Source of the DNA: Streptomyces eurocidicus
Lineage (GTDB): Bacteria > Actinomycetota > Actinomycetes > Streptomycetales > Streptomycetaceae
Assembly: GCF_002891295.1 (NCBI RefSeq)
Contig: NZ_LGUI01000001.1
Coordinates: 744,001-808,000 of the forward strand
Length of the DNA stretch: 64,000 bases
Reading direction: 5' to 3'
The translations under genes and the position numbers were made by a program. Positions 45,876-53,907 of this stretch are shown one piece after another; position 1 is the stretch's first letter, and every line of letters begins with the position of its first letter. Under the pieces are notes generated by a model. The model was not told the origin of the DNA. It saw only the letters and a program-made list of their open reading frames with translations, and made no database searches.

Positions 45876-46288
45876 CCAACGACGAAGCTCTCGCGCCCGA
45901 ACCGAACGACGGTGATCTCGACCTGCGGCTCCTGCCGTGGGACGCGCCTGAAGGAAAGCCGTGCTTCCTGAGCTCGGCGGACAGCCGCGGAGTGATGTCT
46001 CGGTACGCCGACAGCGTCGAGGCCGCCCAGATGACCATCGGGGCCGACGTCCTGGCGGACGTGGAGGAGCTGCTCGCGGACCCGGCCGCGTGCTGCCGGC
46101 GTCTCCGCCCCGCGCTTCAGCAGGCTGCCGATGCGCTGAGCGACGTCCTACGGGTCGCGGAAAGTCGCGGCGCTCGCTTACCGGCGCCGGACCCCGACGA
46201 GCCGGGTCCGGATAGTGGGGAGAGGGGCCGGCTGCTGGCTCTGGAGCTGACGGCGACGCTGACCGCACTTCCGCATCCTGCGGAGTAG
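45872..46288 (+). CDS. 138-residue element protein, unknown
   Basis: Starts MTNDEALAPEPNDGD, overlapping the GntR stop (ATGA). Acidic N-terminus, then a helical part (EAAQMTIGADVLADVEELL, LRPALQQAADALSDVLRV, LLALELTATLTAL). The operon ends here at a strong palindromic terminator. No family is recognised. Confidence 0.7.
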   Translation: MTNDEALAPEPNDGDLDLRLLPWDAPEGKPCFLSSADSRGVMSRYADSVEAAQMTIGADVLADVEELLADPAACCRRLRPALQQAADALSDVLRVAESRGARLPAPDPDEPGPDSGERGRLLALELTATLTALPHPAE

Positions 46289-46298
46289 TACCCCCCTG

Positions 46299-46344
46299 AA
46301 CGCGATGCGGCCCCGGCTCATCAGAGCCGGGGCCGCATCGCGTT
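46299..46344. terminator. Perfect 21-bp stem bidirectional terminator
   Basis: Left arm 46299-46319 and right arm 46324-46344 pair at every base around the loop ATCA; the arms begin AACGCG and end CGCGTT, so each strand ends in TT or GTT. It separates the rightward regulator operon from the leftward FkbM gene. Confidence 0.85.
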
Positions 46345-46348
46345 GCTT

Positions 46349-47272
46349 TCAGGGCAGCGTCTCGGCGTCCACCCGGGAGAAGACGAGGTCGCTCTCGTCC
46401 ACGACGGGGCCGCGCCACCGCACCGGGACCGCGGGGGCGCCACGCAGCGCTGCCGGATAGCTCGCCGGGGAGTAGTCGTTGGCGAGCCGGTACACGTGGA
46501 AGCCGTGTTCCTTCATGGTGGCGAGCAGTTCGTCAGCGGAGTCGCCCAGTCGCGCCATCCGCTCCGGGGTCACCTCGACGGTGATCTCCACGTCCGGACG
46601 AAGCCGGTCGAGCATCGGAACCATCCCGCGGACGACGCTGCCCTCCGCGCCCTCCACGTCTATCTTGATCACCCGCGCGCCGGCGATCTCCGCCTCGGTC
46701 AGCAGCTCCGGCAGCGGACGCGCCTGCATCTCGAAGGTGGACTCGGCCGGCCCGTCGTACGGGACGATGCTGTTCGCCCCCATATTGCGGGAGCTGGCGA
46801 GGGTGAAGGTCAGAGCTTCCCTGACGTCCGATACGGCGGCGTTGATCGCGCGCACGTTCTCGCAGCCATTGAGCCGAGCCTGCGCGAGGGCCTTCTCGTG
46901 GAACAGCGGGGAAGCCTCGATGGCCACTACGCCGCCCGTTTCGCCCACGAGCTGTGAGGCGAGCAGGCTGAAGTACCCGATGTTGGCCCCGACGTCGATG
47001 AAGGTGTCGCCGGACCGTAATCGCCGGCTGAGCCACCGGGTCATGTGCGGTTCCCAGGTCCCGAACATGTAGATGTAGCGCTGGATGAGGTCCTGCGTGT
47101 CGACCGCGAACCTGGAGACTGAACGGGACTGCGTGACACGGCGACGAGGGTGGTCGCGTAGATAGGGGTTCAGGTACCGCGCGGCCAACGGCGCCTTTCC
47201 GAGCGTGCCAGGAGCACGCCGCAGGTACCAGTGCCCTAAGGAGGCCAGGGCCTCCGCCGTACGGGCCTTCAT
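46349..47272 (-). CDS. FkbM family SAM-dependent methyltransferase (element cargo)
   Basis: A 307-residue methyltransferase. AdoMet motif FIDVGANIGYFSLLA near residue 92, then VVAIEASPLFHEKA, and VIKIDVEGAEGSVVRG near 205, the characteristic motif of FkbM enzymes. These usually O-methylate sugars or polyketide and peptide products. The N-terminus is basic. With the GT2 glycosyltransferase of the same element it could modify a surface glycan or a host metabolite (inference). Confidence 0.87.
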   Translation of the reverse strand: MKARTAEALASLGHWYLRRAPGTLGKAPLAARYLNPYLRDHPRRRVTQSRSVSRFAVDTQDLIQRYIYMFGTWEPHMTRWLSRRLRSGDTFIDVGANIGYFSLLASQLVGETGGVVAIEASPLFHEKALAQARLNGCENVRAINAAVSDVREALTFTLASSRNMGANSIVPYDGPAESTFEMQARPLPELLTEAEIAGARVIKIDVEGAEGSVVRGMVPMLDRLRPDVEITVEVTPERMARLGDSADELLATMKEHGFHVYRLANDYSPASYPAALRGAPAVPVRWRGPVVDESDLVFSRVDAETLP

Positions 47273-47358
47273 TTGATCGCCGCCTCTTCACAGGGTCCAC
47301 GTGAGCACAGCTGCTCGTGCAGGCGCCTGCCCAGTGATCCACTACGGCACACTTCGCC

Positions 47359-48591
47359 TCAGGCAGTGGACGCGACCGCCCGCCCTGCGTCAAAGGGCAG
47401 GCCCAGCATGCGAATGGCGTTCCCCCGCAGGATCTTGTAAGCGACCTCCTCAGGGAGCCCCGCCACGTGTTCGGCTGCCACCTGCTTCGTGTCCGGCCAG
47501 GTCGAGTCGACGTGCGGGTAATCGGTCTCGAAGGTGGCGTTGTCGACTCCCACGGTCTCGATGGACTCGATGCCGTGCTTGTCGCGGAAGAAGCAGCAGA
47601 AGACCTGGCGGTAGTAGTACGTGGACGGGGGCTCGGGAATCAGGCCACGGACACCTCCCCAAGCCCGGTGCTCGCGCCAGACGTCGTCGGCTCGTTCCAG
47701 GGCGTAGGGGATCCAGCCCATTTGCCCCTCGCTGTAGGCCAGGGTGAGCCGGGGAAAGCGGACAAGGACGCCGCTGAAGAGGAAGTCCGTCAGTGACGAC
47801 ATCGCGTTGTTGAAGCTCAGGGTCGCTTGCACAGCCGGCGGTGCGTCCGGCGAGGCCGCCGGCATCTGGGACGAGGACCCGATGTGCATGTTGACCACGG
47901 TCCCGGTCGCCTCGCAGGCAGCGAAGAACGGGTCCCAGTACCCGGAGTGGATGGACGGCAGACCGAGATACGTCGGGATCTCGCTGAAGGTCACCGCACG
48001 CACGCCGCGGGCGGCGTTGCGCTCGATCTCGGCGACGGCGAGGTCCACGTCCCACAGCGGGATCAGGCACAGAGGGATGAGCCGACCGCCGCTTTCACCG
48101 CACCATTCCTCGACCATCCAGTCGTTGTACGCCCGGACGCAGGCGAGCGCGACCTCCTTGTCCTGCGCCTCGGCGAAGGTCTGCCCACAGAACCGGGGGA
48201 ACGTGGGGAAGCAGAGCGACGCCTCGACGTGGTTCACGTCCATGTCGTCGAGCCGCGCCTTCGGGTCCCAGCACCCTTTCCGCATCTGGTCACGGGTGAT
48301 CCCGTCCAAGGTCATCTCATCCCGGGAGAATCCCACGGCGGCGATCACGCGCTTGTAGGGGAAGACCTGCCCTTCGTAGGCCCACCAATCCGTGATCTGA
48401 CCGCCGGGGTCGGTGGTGAACCGGTACTTCCCTCCGATGTACTGCAACCCTCCGATACCGGCCCGGAAGGGCTTCGGGCCCCTGTCGCGATACTTCCGCG
48501 GAAGCCACGTCTCGAAGAGATGCGCGGGCTCGATCACGTGATCGTCCACGCTAATGATCCGGGGAAGCTCTCGTACGCCACTCGCACCCAT
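47359..48591 (-). CDS. Amidohydrolase-related metal-dependent hydrolase (element cargo)
   Basis: A 410-residue TIM-barrel protein of the amidohydrolase 2 family. Conserved parts: IISVDDHVIEP near 14 (metal-binding DxH region), YRDRGPKPF, FPTFPRFCGQTF, VAEIERNAARGVRAVTFSE, NMHIGSSSQMP, LAYSEGQMGWIPYALERAD and FETDYPHVDSTWP with the catalytic Asp. Members include decarboxylases and hydrolases of aromatic or fatty substrates; the substrate here is unknown. The ATG at 48591 follows AAGGTGGTGG. The longer frame to 48777 has no such site. Confidence 0.87.
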   Translation of the reverse strand: MGASGVRELPRIISVDDHVIEPAHLFETWLPRKYRDRGPKPFRAGIGGLQYIGGKYRFTTDPGGQITDWWAYEGQVFPYKRVIAAVGFSRDEMTLDGITRDQMRKGCWDPKARLDDMDVNHVEASLCFPTFPRFCGQTFAEAQDKEVALACVRAYNDWMVEEWCGESGGRLIPLCLIPLWDVDLAVAEIERNAARGVRAVTFSEIPTYLGLPSIHSGYWDPFFAACEATGTVVNMHIGSSSQMPAASPDAPPAVQATLSFNNAMSSLTDFLFSGVLVRFPRLTLAYSEGQMGWIPYALERADDVWREHRAWGGVRGLIPEPPSTYYYRQVFCCFFRDKHGIESIETVGVDNATFETDYPHVDSTWPDTKQVAAEHVAGLPEEVAYKILRGNAIRMLGLPFDAGRAVASTA

Positions 48592-48848
48592 GGCCACCAC
48601 CTTTCGCCGACTCCGACTCTCCTGATGCATTGTCAGATTGACGCTACGGCCCGCGCCCGTCGACGACAAGGGACGTTTCGGAGCGGCCAGCGCCTCCCAC
48701 CCACGGGCAGGAGTTTGGCGAGAAGGCGAGTAGACAAGCGCCCGGAACCGAGCCGCTATGCACCGCGATTGAGGCATCCTCCGAAGGCCGCCCCCGAGCC
48801 GCGAATGCCCCCTTTAGCCTCGATGACCCACGATCACTAGGGGGCATT

Positions 48849-49133
48849 ATGAGCAGTTACGAACAGCGGCTCGCGATCACCATCAGTGGGCTGCTGCTGG
48901 GCGGCACCCTGGTGTGCCAAGCGTTGATCGGAACCTGGGGCACCTTCACCACGGGGGCGGCCCCCATCGTCGTGACGTACGTCACGCCAATGGCCCATGA
49001 GGAGCTCGCCGTAAAGCGGTTCGCCGCCAGATCCGTCGGTGAGCTTCTCCGACCGCCAGCGACGGCATCGATGGCTGAAAGCACCCCGTTACAGGGGCCC
49101 ACCGCACTCCTAAGATCCTCTAGACATCTTTAG
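48849..49133 (+). CDS. Possible 94-residue membrane protein
   Basis: Starts MSSYEQRLAITISGLLLGG after AGGGGGC. One hydrophobic segment (ISGLLLGGTLVCQALIG) is visible, and the rest is undistinguished. The C-terminal codons overlap the operator-like repeat at 49106-49137, which weakens the case for the 3' end. No family is recognised. Confidence 0.4.
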   Translation: MSSYEQRLAITISGLLLGGTLVCQALIGTWGTFTTGAAPIVVTYVTPMAHEELAVKRFAARSVGELLRPPATASMAESTPLQGPTALLRSSRHL

Positions 49134-49137
49134 GAGT
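49106..49137. promoter_or_regulatory. Distant copy of the GntR operator type
   Basis: ACTCCTAAGAT (49106-49116) faces ATCTTTAGGAGT (49126-49137), an inverted repeat with one indel. The right arm shares TCTTTAGGAGT with the boxes at 41834 and 41886. It lies 20 bp upstream of the gene at 49157, so the same repressor probably controls that gene 7 kb away. Confidence 0.65.
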
Positions 49138-49156
49138 TGACTTCTGGAGGGCCGGG

Positions 49157-49699
49157 GTGGGCGCCGTCGAGCAGCTCGTCACGGTCGCCGCCGTGGTCCT
49201 CGGCGCTCTGACCACCCACCTGACCAACGCGCTGGCCGAGCGCCGTCGCAAGCACCACCAGTTGCTGACTCGGTGGGATGACCGAAAGCTCGACGCCTAC
49301 GCGAATTACATCGACCTGATCCGGACCTGCATCTTTCTCGCCGTCGAGCTGTACGAGCACAAGACGGGCCTCCGGGAGAGCCGACGGACCGAGGAAGAGA
49401 TCAAGGCGGAGATGACGGAAACAGCCCGCCTCCGCGGTCGCGCCTTCGAACGCATCATGCTCCTCGGCGGCGACGAGGTCGTCGAGGCCGCCCACGCCCT
49501 CAACGCGATCACCCTCGAAGTGGACTGGCAGGCACTGGGGAGGATCGCCGGCAGCCTGGAGGAGTGGCGCGAGCGCAACCGCGCGTCGTTCCGCGCGATC
49601 AACACCTTCCATGATGCGGCCCGCGACGACCTCGGCGTGAGCGGCAGAGTCACGGGAGAGCAGCACCCCGACCGAGACCTACTCCTCCCTCCTTCCTGA
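49157..49699 (+). CDS. Membrane-anchored helical element protein
   Basis: A 180-residue protein. One N-terminal hydrophobic helix (LVTVAAVVLGALTTHLTNALA), then long charged helices (RRRKHHQLLTRWDDRKLD, AYANYIDLIRTCIFLAVEL, EEEIKAEMTETARLRGRAFERI) and a conserved end VSGRVTGEQHPDRDLLLPPS. GTG start with GGAGG upstream. A broken copy of its C-terminal half lies at 51273-51484, and the gene at 51938 has a similar layout. The function is unknown; exclusion or stress roles are guesses. Confidence 0.8.
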   Translation: MGAVEQLVTVAAVVLGALTTHLTNALAERRRKHHQLLTRWDDRKLDAYANYIDLIRTCIFLAVELYEHKTGLRESRRTEEEIKAEMTETARLRGRAFERIMLLGGDEVVEAAHALNAITLEVDWQALGRIAGSLEEWRERNRASFRAINTFHDAARDDLGVSGRVTGEQHPDRDLLLPPS

Positions 49700-49907
49700 C
49701 CGCCTCCTTAACGAGCCCGACATTAGCCGTGGCCCATCGCCAAGGGGGAAGGTCGCAGCGTGCTGATGTAAGGGCCGTACGGCGACGGCTGGATAAATTC
49801 CTTTAGACACAATGGCTTACGTAAAAGGAAGCCCCGGACAGTAAGTTGAGCGAAGCACTGCTTCACCTGCCCACTGCAGGGGCTCCCGCCCTCATGCGAC
49901 CTTCGGG

Positions 49908-50399
49908 TCAGTTGTTTCCATAGCTCCAATTCTGCCAGGTCTTACCGGCTATGCTCCACTGCTGAACGCGGGCGCCATTGGCGTCGCTGCCGTTGTCGAT
50001 CTCTATGACCTTGCCGCTGTTCACGTTGTAGATGTAGCTGCTCGCGAACTTCCAGCGCTGGGTGTCCCGGTCCCCGCAAGACCACTGCTGGACGGGCGCG
50101 CCGTTATCTGTGCGGGAGTCCGCGATCTCCAAGCACTTCCCACTGTTGCGGTTGATGATCCGGTACGCACCGTTGTCGCCCTGAACCTTCCACCGAGCCC
50201 CGGCCTGCCCCGCACAGTTCCACATCTGAGCCCGGGCGCCGTTGCTCTGACTCGAGCCGTCGATCTCCAGACACTTCCAGTTCCAGTTATTTACCAGAGT
50301 GGTGTCGTTTTGATTGATGGCGAGGCTGACGTTAGGGGTCAGCAAGATGGCTGCAAGTGCGGCCATTACGAGCCCGATAAGCTTGCCGATTTTCTTCAC
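49908..50399 (-). CDS. Secreted ricin-type beta-trefoil lectin
   Basis: A 163-residue protein: signal peptide (KLIGLVMAALAAILLTPN, about residues 6-23), then a single beta-trefoil with three QxW-type repeats: GARAQMWNC, GAPVQQWSC and GARVQQWSIAGK. Paired CLEI/IEID segments precede each. Such domains bind galactosides or other sugars; here it stands alone with no catalytic domain. GTG start with AGAGGA upstream. GC content is lower than the element average, suggesting separate acquisition. Confidence 0.87.
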   Translation of the reverse strand: MKKIGKLIGLVMAALAAILLTPNVSLAINQNDTTLVNNWNWKCLEIDGSSQSNGARAQMWNCAGQAGARWKVQGDNGAYRIINRNSGKCLEIADSRTDNGAPVQQWSCGDRDTQRWKFASSYIYNVNSGKVIEIDNGSDANGARVQQWSIAGKTWQNWSYGNN

Positions 50400-50561
50400 C
50401 GAGTATTCCTCTTCCTGAGAGCTGGAGGGGGTCCGGATGAGTGACCTGGAACGTCAGAGGTATCGCCGATTGCTGCGCGCGCCAGGAGTGCTTGTGCTGG
50501 CGGCGCAACCATCAGCCCCTGAAGTGCGACTTGCCCTGACTTGTCATGAACACCCCTTGGT

Positions 50562-50585
50562 CATGATCATATATGCCATGATCAT
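50562..50585. repeat. Tandem CATGATCAT boxes
   Basis: CATGATCAT at 50562-50570 and again at 50577-50585, each containing the palindrome ATGATCAT, 15 bp apart. They lie in the 348-bp gap between the divergent lectin and DUF3515 genes, a low-GC stretch with no supported gene. They may be a shared operator. Confidence 0.5.
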
Positions 50586-50747
50586 CGGCCCTCGCCGCCC
50601 GTGCCACCAGTGACAATCCCGCCAAGTCGGCAGCGAGACCGCCATGAGATCTGGCTGGAGCGCGGCCGCAGTGGTATAGACGTGTGTGCGGGCTCGCTCC
50701 GCCCCCCCCATGCCTGGCCGATGAGGTCAACTTCCTATGATCCTTAG

Positions 50748-51257
50748 GTGAAGCTTCTCCCTCGCTGGTTGATCAGCCTCTCTGCGGTCGCCACCCTGTT
50801 CGCCTCGGCCGGCTGCTCGTCCGACGACAGTGCCCGAGTCGCCGCCCCGGACCCAGCCCCTCCGGAAAAGCAGGCTCAGCTCTGTCGGGCGCTGAATAAA
50901 GAACTTCCTGAGGTCATCGATGAGAAGAAGCGTCGACCTGTCTCTCCAGCGTCGGATTTCACTGCCGCTTGGGGAAGACCCTCAATTTCGTTGCGCTGCG
51001 GAGTGAGACGCCCATTGCTGGTAACGGAGGGCTACAAGTACTACAGGCCCAATTCGCCGACGATCGAGATCAGAGACGTCGAATGGCTGCCTGAGGAGCA
51101 GTCGGACGGAAGTGTCCGGCTCACGACTTCAAAGCGAACCGCTTGGGTGGAAGTGACAATTCCAGCGAAGTACGCGGGCCTCAGCGGTGAGTTTAGTATG
51201 CTTTTTGATCTCTCTGACGCGGTCAGGGAAACCATCCCCTTCGGCTACATTGAATAG
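50748..51257 (+). CDS. DUF3515-like lipoprotein
   Basis: A 169-residue lipoprotein: signal peptide with lipobox ASAGC (Cys23), then LCRALNKELPEVIDEKKRRPVSPAS, AAWGRPSISLRCGVRRP, IRDVEWLPEEQ and AWVEVTIPAKYAG, which is the DUF3515 pattern. Streptomyces carry a chromosomal DUF3515 lipoprotein as a core gene; this is an extra copy on the element. The function of the family is unknown. GTG start close to AGG. Confidence 0.8.
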   Translation: MKLLPRWLISLSAVATLFASAGCSSDDSARVAAPDPAPPEKQAQLCRALNKELPEVIDEKKRRPVSPASDFTAAWGRPSISLRCGVRRPLLVTEGYKYYRPNSPTIEIRDVEWLPEEQSDGSVRLTTSKRTAWVEVTIPAKYAGLSGEFSMLFDLSDAVRETIPFGYIE

Positions 51258-51272
51258 CGAATACCTGCCCGC

Positions 51273-51484
51273 ATGATGGCCACCCATGCCCTCAACGCAG
51301 CGGCTCTCGAAGTCGGCTGGCAGGCGCACAGCAGCACAGGGAATCTGAAGAACCGGGCGATGTTCCGCGCGATCAACGCCTTCCACGACGAATCCGCATG
51401 GACTTCATCGTCAGCGGCAGAGTCACCGGCGAGCAGCACCCTGAACGTGACCTGCTATTACCGCCGAGGCGGTTTGACTCCTAG
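51273..51484 (+). pseudogene. Truncated, frameshifted remnant of the 49157-type gene
   Basis: The DNA reads ATHALNAAALEVGWQA, then MFRAINAFHDE, corresponding to AHALNAITLEVDWQA and SFRAINTFHDA of the 49157 gene. After a frame change near 51395 it continues VSGRVTGEQHPERDLLLPP to TAG at 51482-51484. The first half of the gene is absent. A relic of a duplicated or previously present paralogue. Confidence 0.7.
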
Positions 51485-51937
51485 GCCCATCAGCTACTAA
51501 CGCGGGTCGCCCAACAGGACGAGACCATCCCACTTGCATCGCCCTCCAAATGACCGCGCTCAGCACTCAGTCAAAGTTTCCCCTTTCGCCAAGCTCCCGG
51601 CTGCGCGTCCGCTCCGCCCCGGCTGCACCGACGCGCGCCCACATGGATAGCCCCGGGCCATGAGTCGCGAACCCAAGACGCCATAGCCACCGGTCAAAGC
51701 GATGCCTCCCGGCAGGGGATCGGCCGACTCCGGGATGGAGGGGGCGCCGTTGCCGAGTACGGGCCATGCGTAGCTGACGTAGGGAGCTCCTATCCCGTCT
51801 GCCATCGACCCAGGCAGAGGGATAGGAGCTGGGGCGAGTGGTGGGCTGAGGAAGAGGAGCAGCGTCGGCGGTCGAGTCACCGTTGCGAGAGTGAGATGTT
51901 CCTGCAACTGCCGCCGGTCGGCCGCAACAATGACGTC

Positions 51938-52471
51938 ATGGATCAGGGACTCGCAGCTGTTCTTGGTGGTGCTGTCGGCGCTCTGGGCGCAGGGCTGACA
52001 GCAAGCCTTGGGTTCTGGCAAGCCCGCTGGGTGACCAGGCAGCAAATATCAGGCACCAACGGCCAATGGCGAAGGCAGGTGCAGCGAGACGCTTACGGGA
52101 TCTTCCTCGACCGCTACCTGAAGCTGACCCGCTTCCTCGGCGAGACGGAGAAGAAGATAAGGAATCAGGAGTACACCGAGACGGATGCAGGCCGGATTGC
52201 TTCGTCAGTGGGCACCCAACTTGATGATCTACTGACCGCCATCATCACAGTGGATCTAGAGGGCCCTCCGGAGCTGGGAACCAGCGCACACCAGGGGTAC
52301 GACGCGATGCGGGACTGGTGGATCGCCCTTACCAGGCTGGCCAACGCCCTTGCAGACGATGAGCTGGCGCCAGGCCACTCGCAAGCTGTGACGGAAGCGC
52401 AGCACGATGCGGGGGAACAAATCGGGCACTTTGCCAGACTGGCGCAACAGCACTTGAATGAGATCCGCTAA
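51938..52471 (+). CDS. Membrane-anchored helical element protein (second type)
   Basis: A ~177-residue protein starting MDQGLAAVLGGAVGALGAG: N-terminal Gly/Ala-rich membrane helix, then a charged helical cytoplasmic part (QQISGTNGQWRRQVQRDAYG, LDRYLKLTRFLGETEKKI, ALADDELAPGHSQAVTEAQ). The layout parallels the 49157 gene but little sequence is shared. The frame opens at 51896; the ATG at 51938 is chosen because the membrane helix then begins the protein. It is the last gene before attR. Confidence 0.72.
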   Translation: MDQGLAAVLGGAVGALGAGLTASLGFWQARWVTRQQISGTNGQWRRQVQRDAYGIFLDRYLKLTRFLGETEKKIRNQEYTETDAGRIASSVGTQLDDLLTAIITVDLEGPPELGTSAHQGYDAMRDWWIALTRLANALADDELAPGHSQAVTEAQHDAGEQIGHFARLAQQHLNEIR

Positions 52472-52806
52472 TACCGTGTTAGTGCCGCCGCTAGAGAGCC
52501 GTTTCGACAGCTCAGCCCTCGGTGTGGGTGGGCACGCAGTGAGCGTCTAACTGCGCGACAGTCCTCGCGTACGGCAGCGAACACCTGCGAACGCCGGCGG
52601 ACAGCAACAGCAGGTGAAGGGCACGCCAAGCCAAGTTCAGACACCCACGCCAGTTGCTTCGGGACAAAGATCAGGGATCGATACGCTGCGCCGTCATAGC
52701 CCCGGAACTGAACTCAGCCTTCCCGAAAAACGGGTAAACCTCGCCCAGAACGGGGTCAGGTAGGCAAGATGCCGCAGGTCAGATGCCTTCTGGCGGCCCC
52801 CACGCT
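52472..52806. other. Gene-free right end of the element
   Basis: No supported gene, and no tRNA or strong hairpin. Contains scattered CAGCAG and CACCTGCGAA-like short repeats. Likely holds integrase arm sites of attP, which I cannot delimit by eye. Confidence 0.4.
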
Positions 52807-52865
52807 AGGCGCCTTCTAAGCGCTTGGCCGCAGGTTCGAGTCCTGCCGGGGGCGCTCGCTCCATG
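52807..52865 (+). other. attR: right copy of the 59-bp att core
   Basis: Identical to 34090-34148. It begins at the anticodon-stem position of the tRNA but has no 5' tRNA half (CACGCT precedes it), so it is not a working tRNA gene. Similarity continues to GCTGG at about 52904. Confidence 0.92.
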
Positions 52866-52870
52866 GCGCA

Positions 52871-52899
52871 CGCCCTTCCCTGTCGGGAGGGGCGTTTTT
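52871..52899 (+). terminator. Second copy of the tRNA-Arg terminator
   Basis: CGCCCTTCCC/GGGAGGGGCG around TGTC, then TTTTT. It probably blocks read-through at the right boundary of the element. Confidence 0.75.
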
Positions 52900-53126
52900 G
52901 CTGGCCCCCGGGTGCGGGGCGGGGCCGCCACCTGTCCCGGCGCCGGACTGCCCGTCAAAAACGGGAAAACCGGGGGGGGATCCCACGCAGCCCACTGGCC
53001 TTCGGCGCCTGAGCGGCGGCGGAACACGGTGCGACAAGGCAGAGGTCGCCGCCGGGGTACGGCCGTTGGCGGGAACGGCACGGCAGTGGGGCCCCGGCCG
53101 TGATCACATGCTCTCTGCTCCGGCGT

Positions 53127-53603
53127 TCAGGTCTGCCGGGTACTACCGGTGTCGATGAGGATCTGTCCGGCCCGGGTGATGTTGTCGGCCCGTACGGCCC
53201 TGGCCATCGCGGCACGTGCCGCGTCGGGCGTGGCGTCGGGCGGGACCACCAGCAGGGCGAAGTGATCGTTCTCGCCCCGTGTGATGAGGACAGTGTCGTC
53301 ACCGACCGGGAAGGAATCGATGTGTACAACCAGGTCGTCAATGGTCAGCCGGGTCGGGAGCTCTCCCCAGGCGCTCGTGTCCAGGCCGACACGGGTGATG
53401 GGTCCGAGGTGCTCGGTCAGGGCGGTGACCAGGCCGGGAAGTTCGGCACCGATGTCGCGGGAGCGCGGCCACCACGCGCCGTCCAGGACTCCCCCGCGCT
53501 CCTGTGTCGTCTCCAGCCGCAGGAGCGCCGTCCCGGGTGTCACGGCGTGGTGGATCGCGTCCGGTAGAAGCCCAGGAAGGCGTGGGGTGTCGGAATCGGC
53601 CAT
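53127..53603 (-). CDS. DUF5994 family protein (first)
   Basis: A 158-residue protein with the family core LDGAWWPRSRDIGAELPGLV, ITRVGLDTSAWGELPTRLTI and FALLVVPPDATPDAARAAMARA. The function is unknown; many Streptomyces carry several copies. ATG at 53603. Divergent from a second DUF5994 gene across a 304-bp gap in which TAGGGT (about 53796) could be a -10 box. Lies between attR and the third att remnant. Confidence 0.8.
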   Translation of the reverse strand: MADSDTPRLPGLLPDAIHHAVTPGTALLRLETTQERGGVLDGAWWPRSRDIGAELPGLVTALTEHLGPITRVGLDTSAWGELPTRLTIDDLVVHIDSFPVGDDTVLITRGENDHFALLVVPPDATPDAARAAMARAVRADNITRAGQILIDTGSTRQT

Positions 53604-53907
53604 GGTGTGCTCGCCTGCCTCCGAGGATTCGGCGCGTTCGTTCGTCGTCCGGGGTGCGTCGCGGTCACCGGGCGAAGCGCTCGCCGTGATCCCACCGTAC
53701 TCCGCAGGCCGGCCGCGGGCCCGCCACAGGGCCGTCGCACGCCCGCGCTCCCGGGGATTGCCCTGGTCGCGCAGGGTCTGCGGACCGCCTGCCGGAGTAG
53801 GGTGGGGAGACCGGGAACCCTTCGTACACCGGCTTCCACGCGGGTGTCGTTCCCGGCGAGTCACCATGCCGGGCAGTCGACGACGAGCCCGGGGGCAGGT
53901 TCGCATC

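Larger units (their letters stand above)
34090..52865. mobile_element. pSAM2-type actinobacterial integrative element in tRNA-Arg
   Basis: An 18,717-bp unit (start of left repeat to start of right repeat) bounded by 59-bp perfect direct repeats that include the anticodon loop, T arm and 3' end of tRNA-Arg. It contains int and xis at the left end, an FtsK/TraSA-like translocase, small membrane proteins, three GntR regulators and cargo. These parts define an actinobacterial integrative and conjugative element. No RepSA, RepAM or primase-polymerase-type replication gene is recognisable. Confidence 0.9.

Noticed and set aside
50512..50730. A 72-codon minus-strand frame in the lectin-lipoprotein gap
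   Set aside because: No ribosome site or motif; lies over the CATGATCAT boxes and probable promoters.
51560..52045. A 161-codon minus-strand frame near attR
   Set aside because: Pro/Gly-rich, no ribosome site, partly antisense to the 51938 gene; no family recognised.
52807..52860. Second tRNA-Arg gene
   Set aside because: Only the sequence from base 26 onward is present; the 5' acceptor strand and D arm are missing, so it is an att copy.
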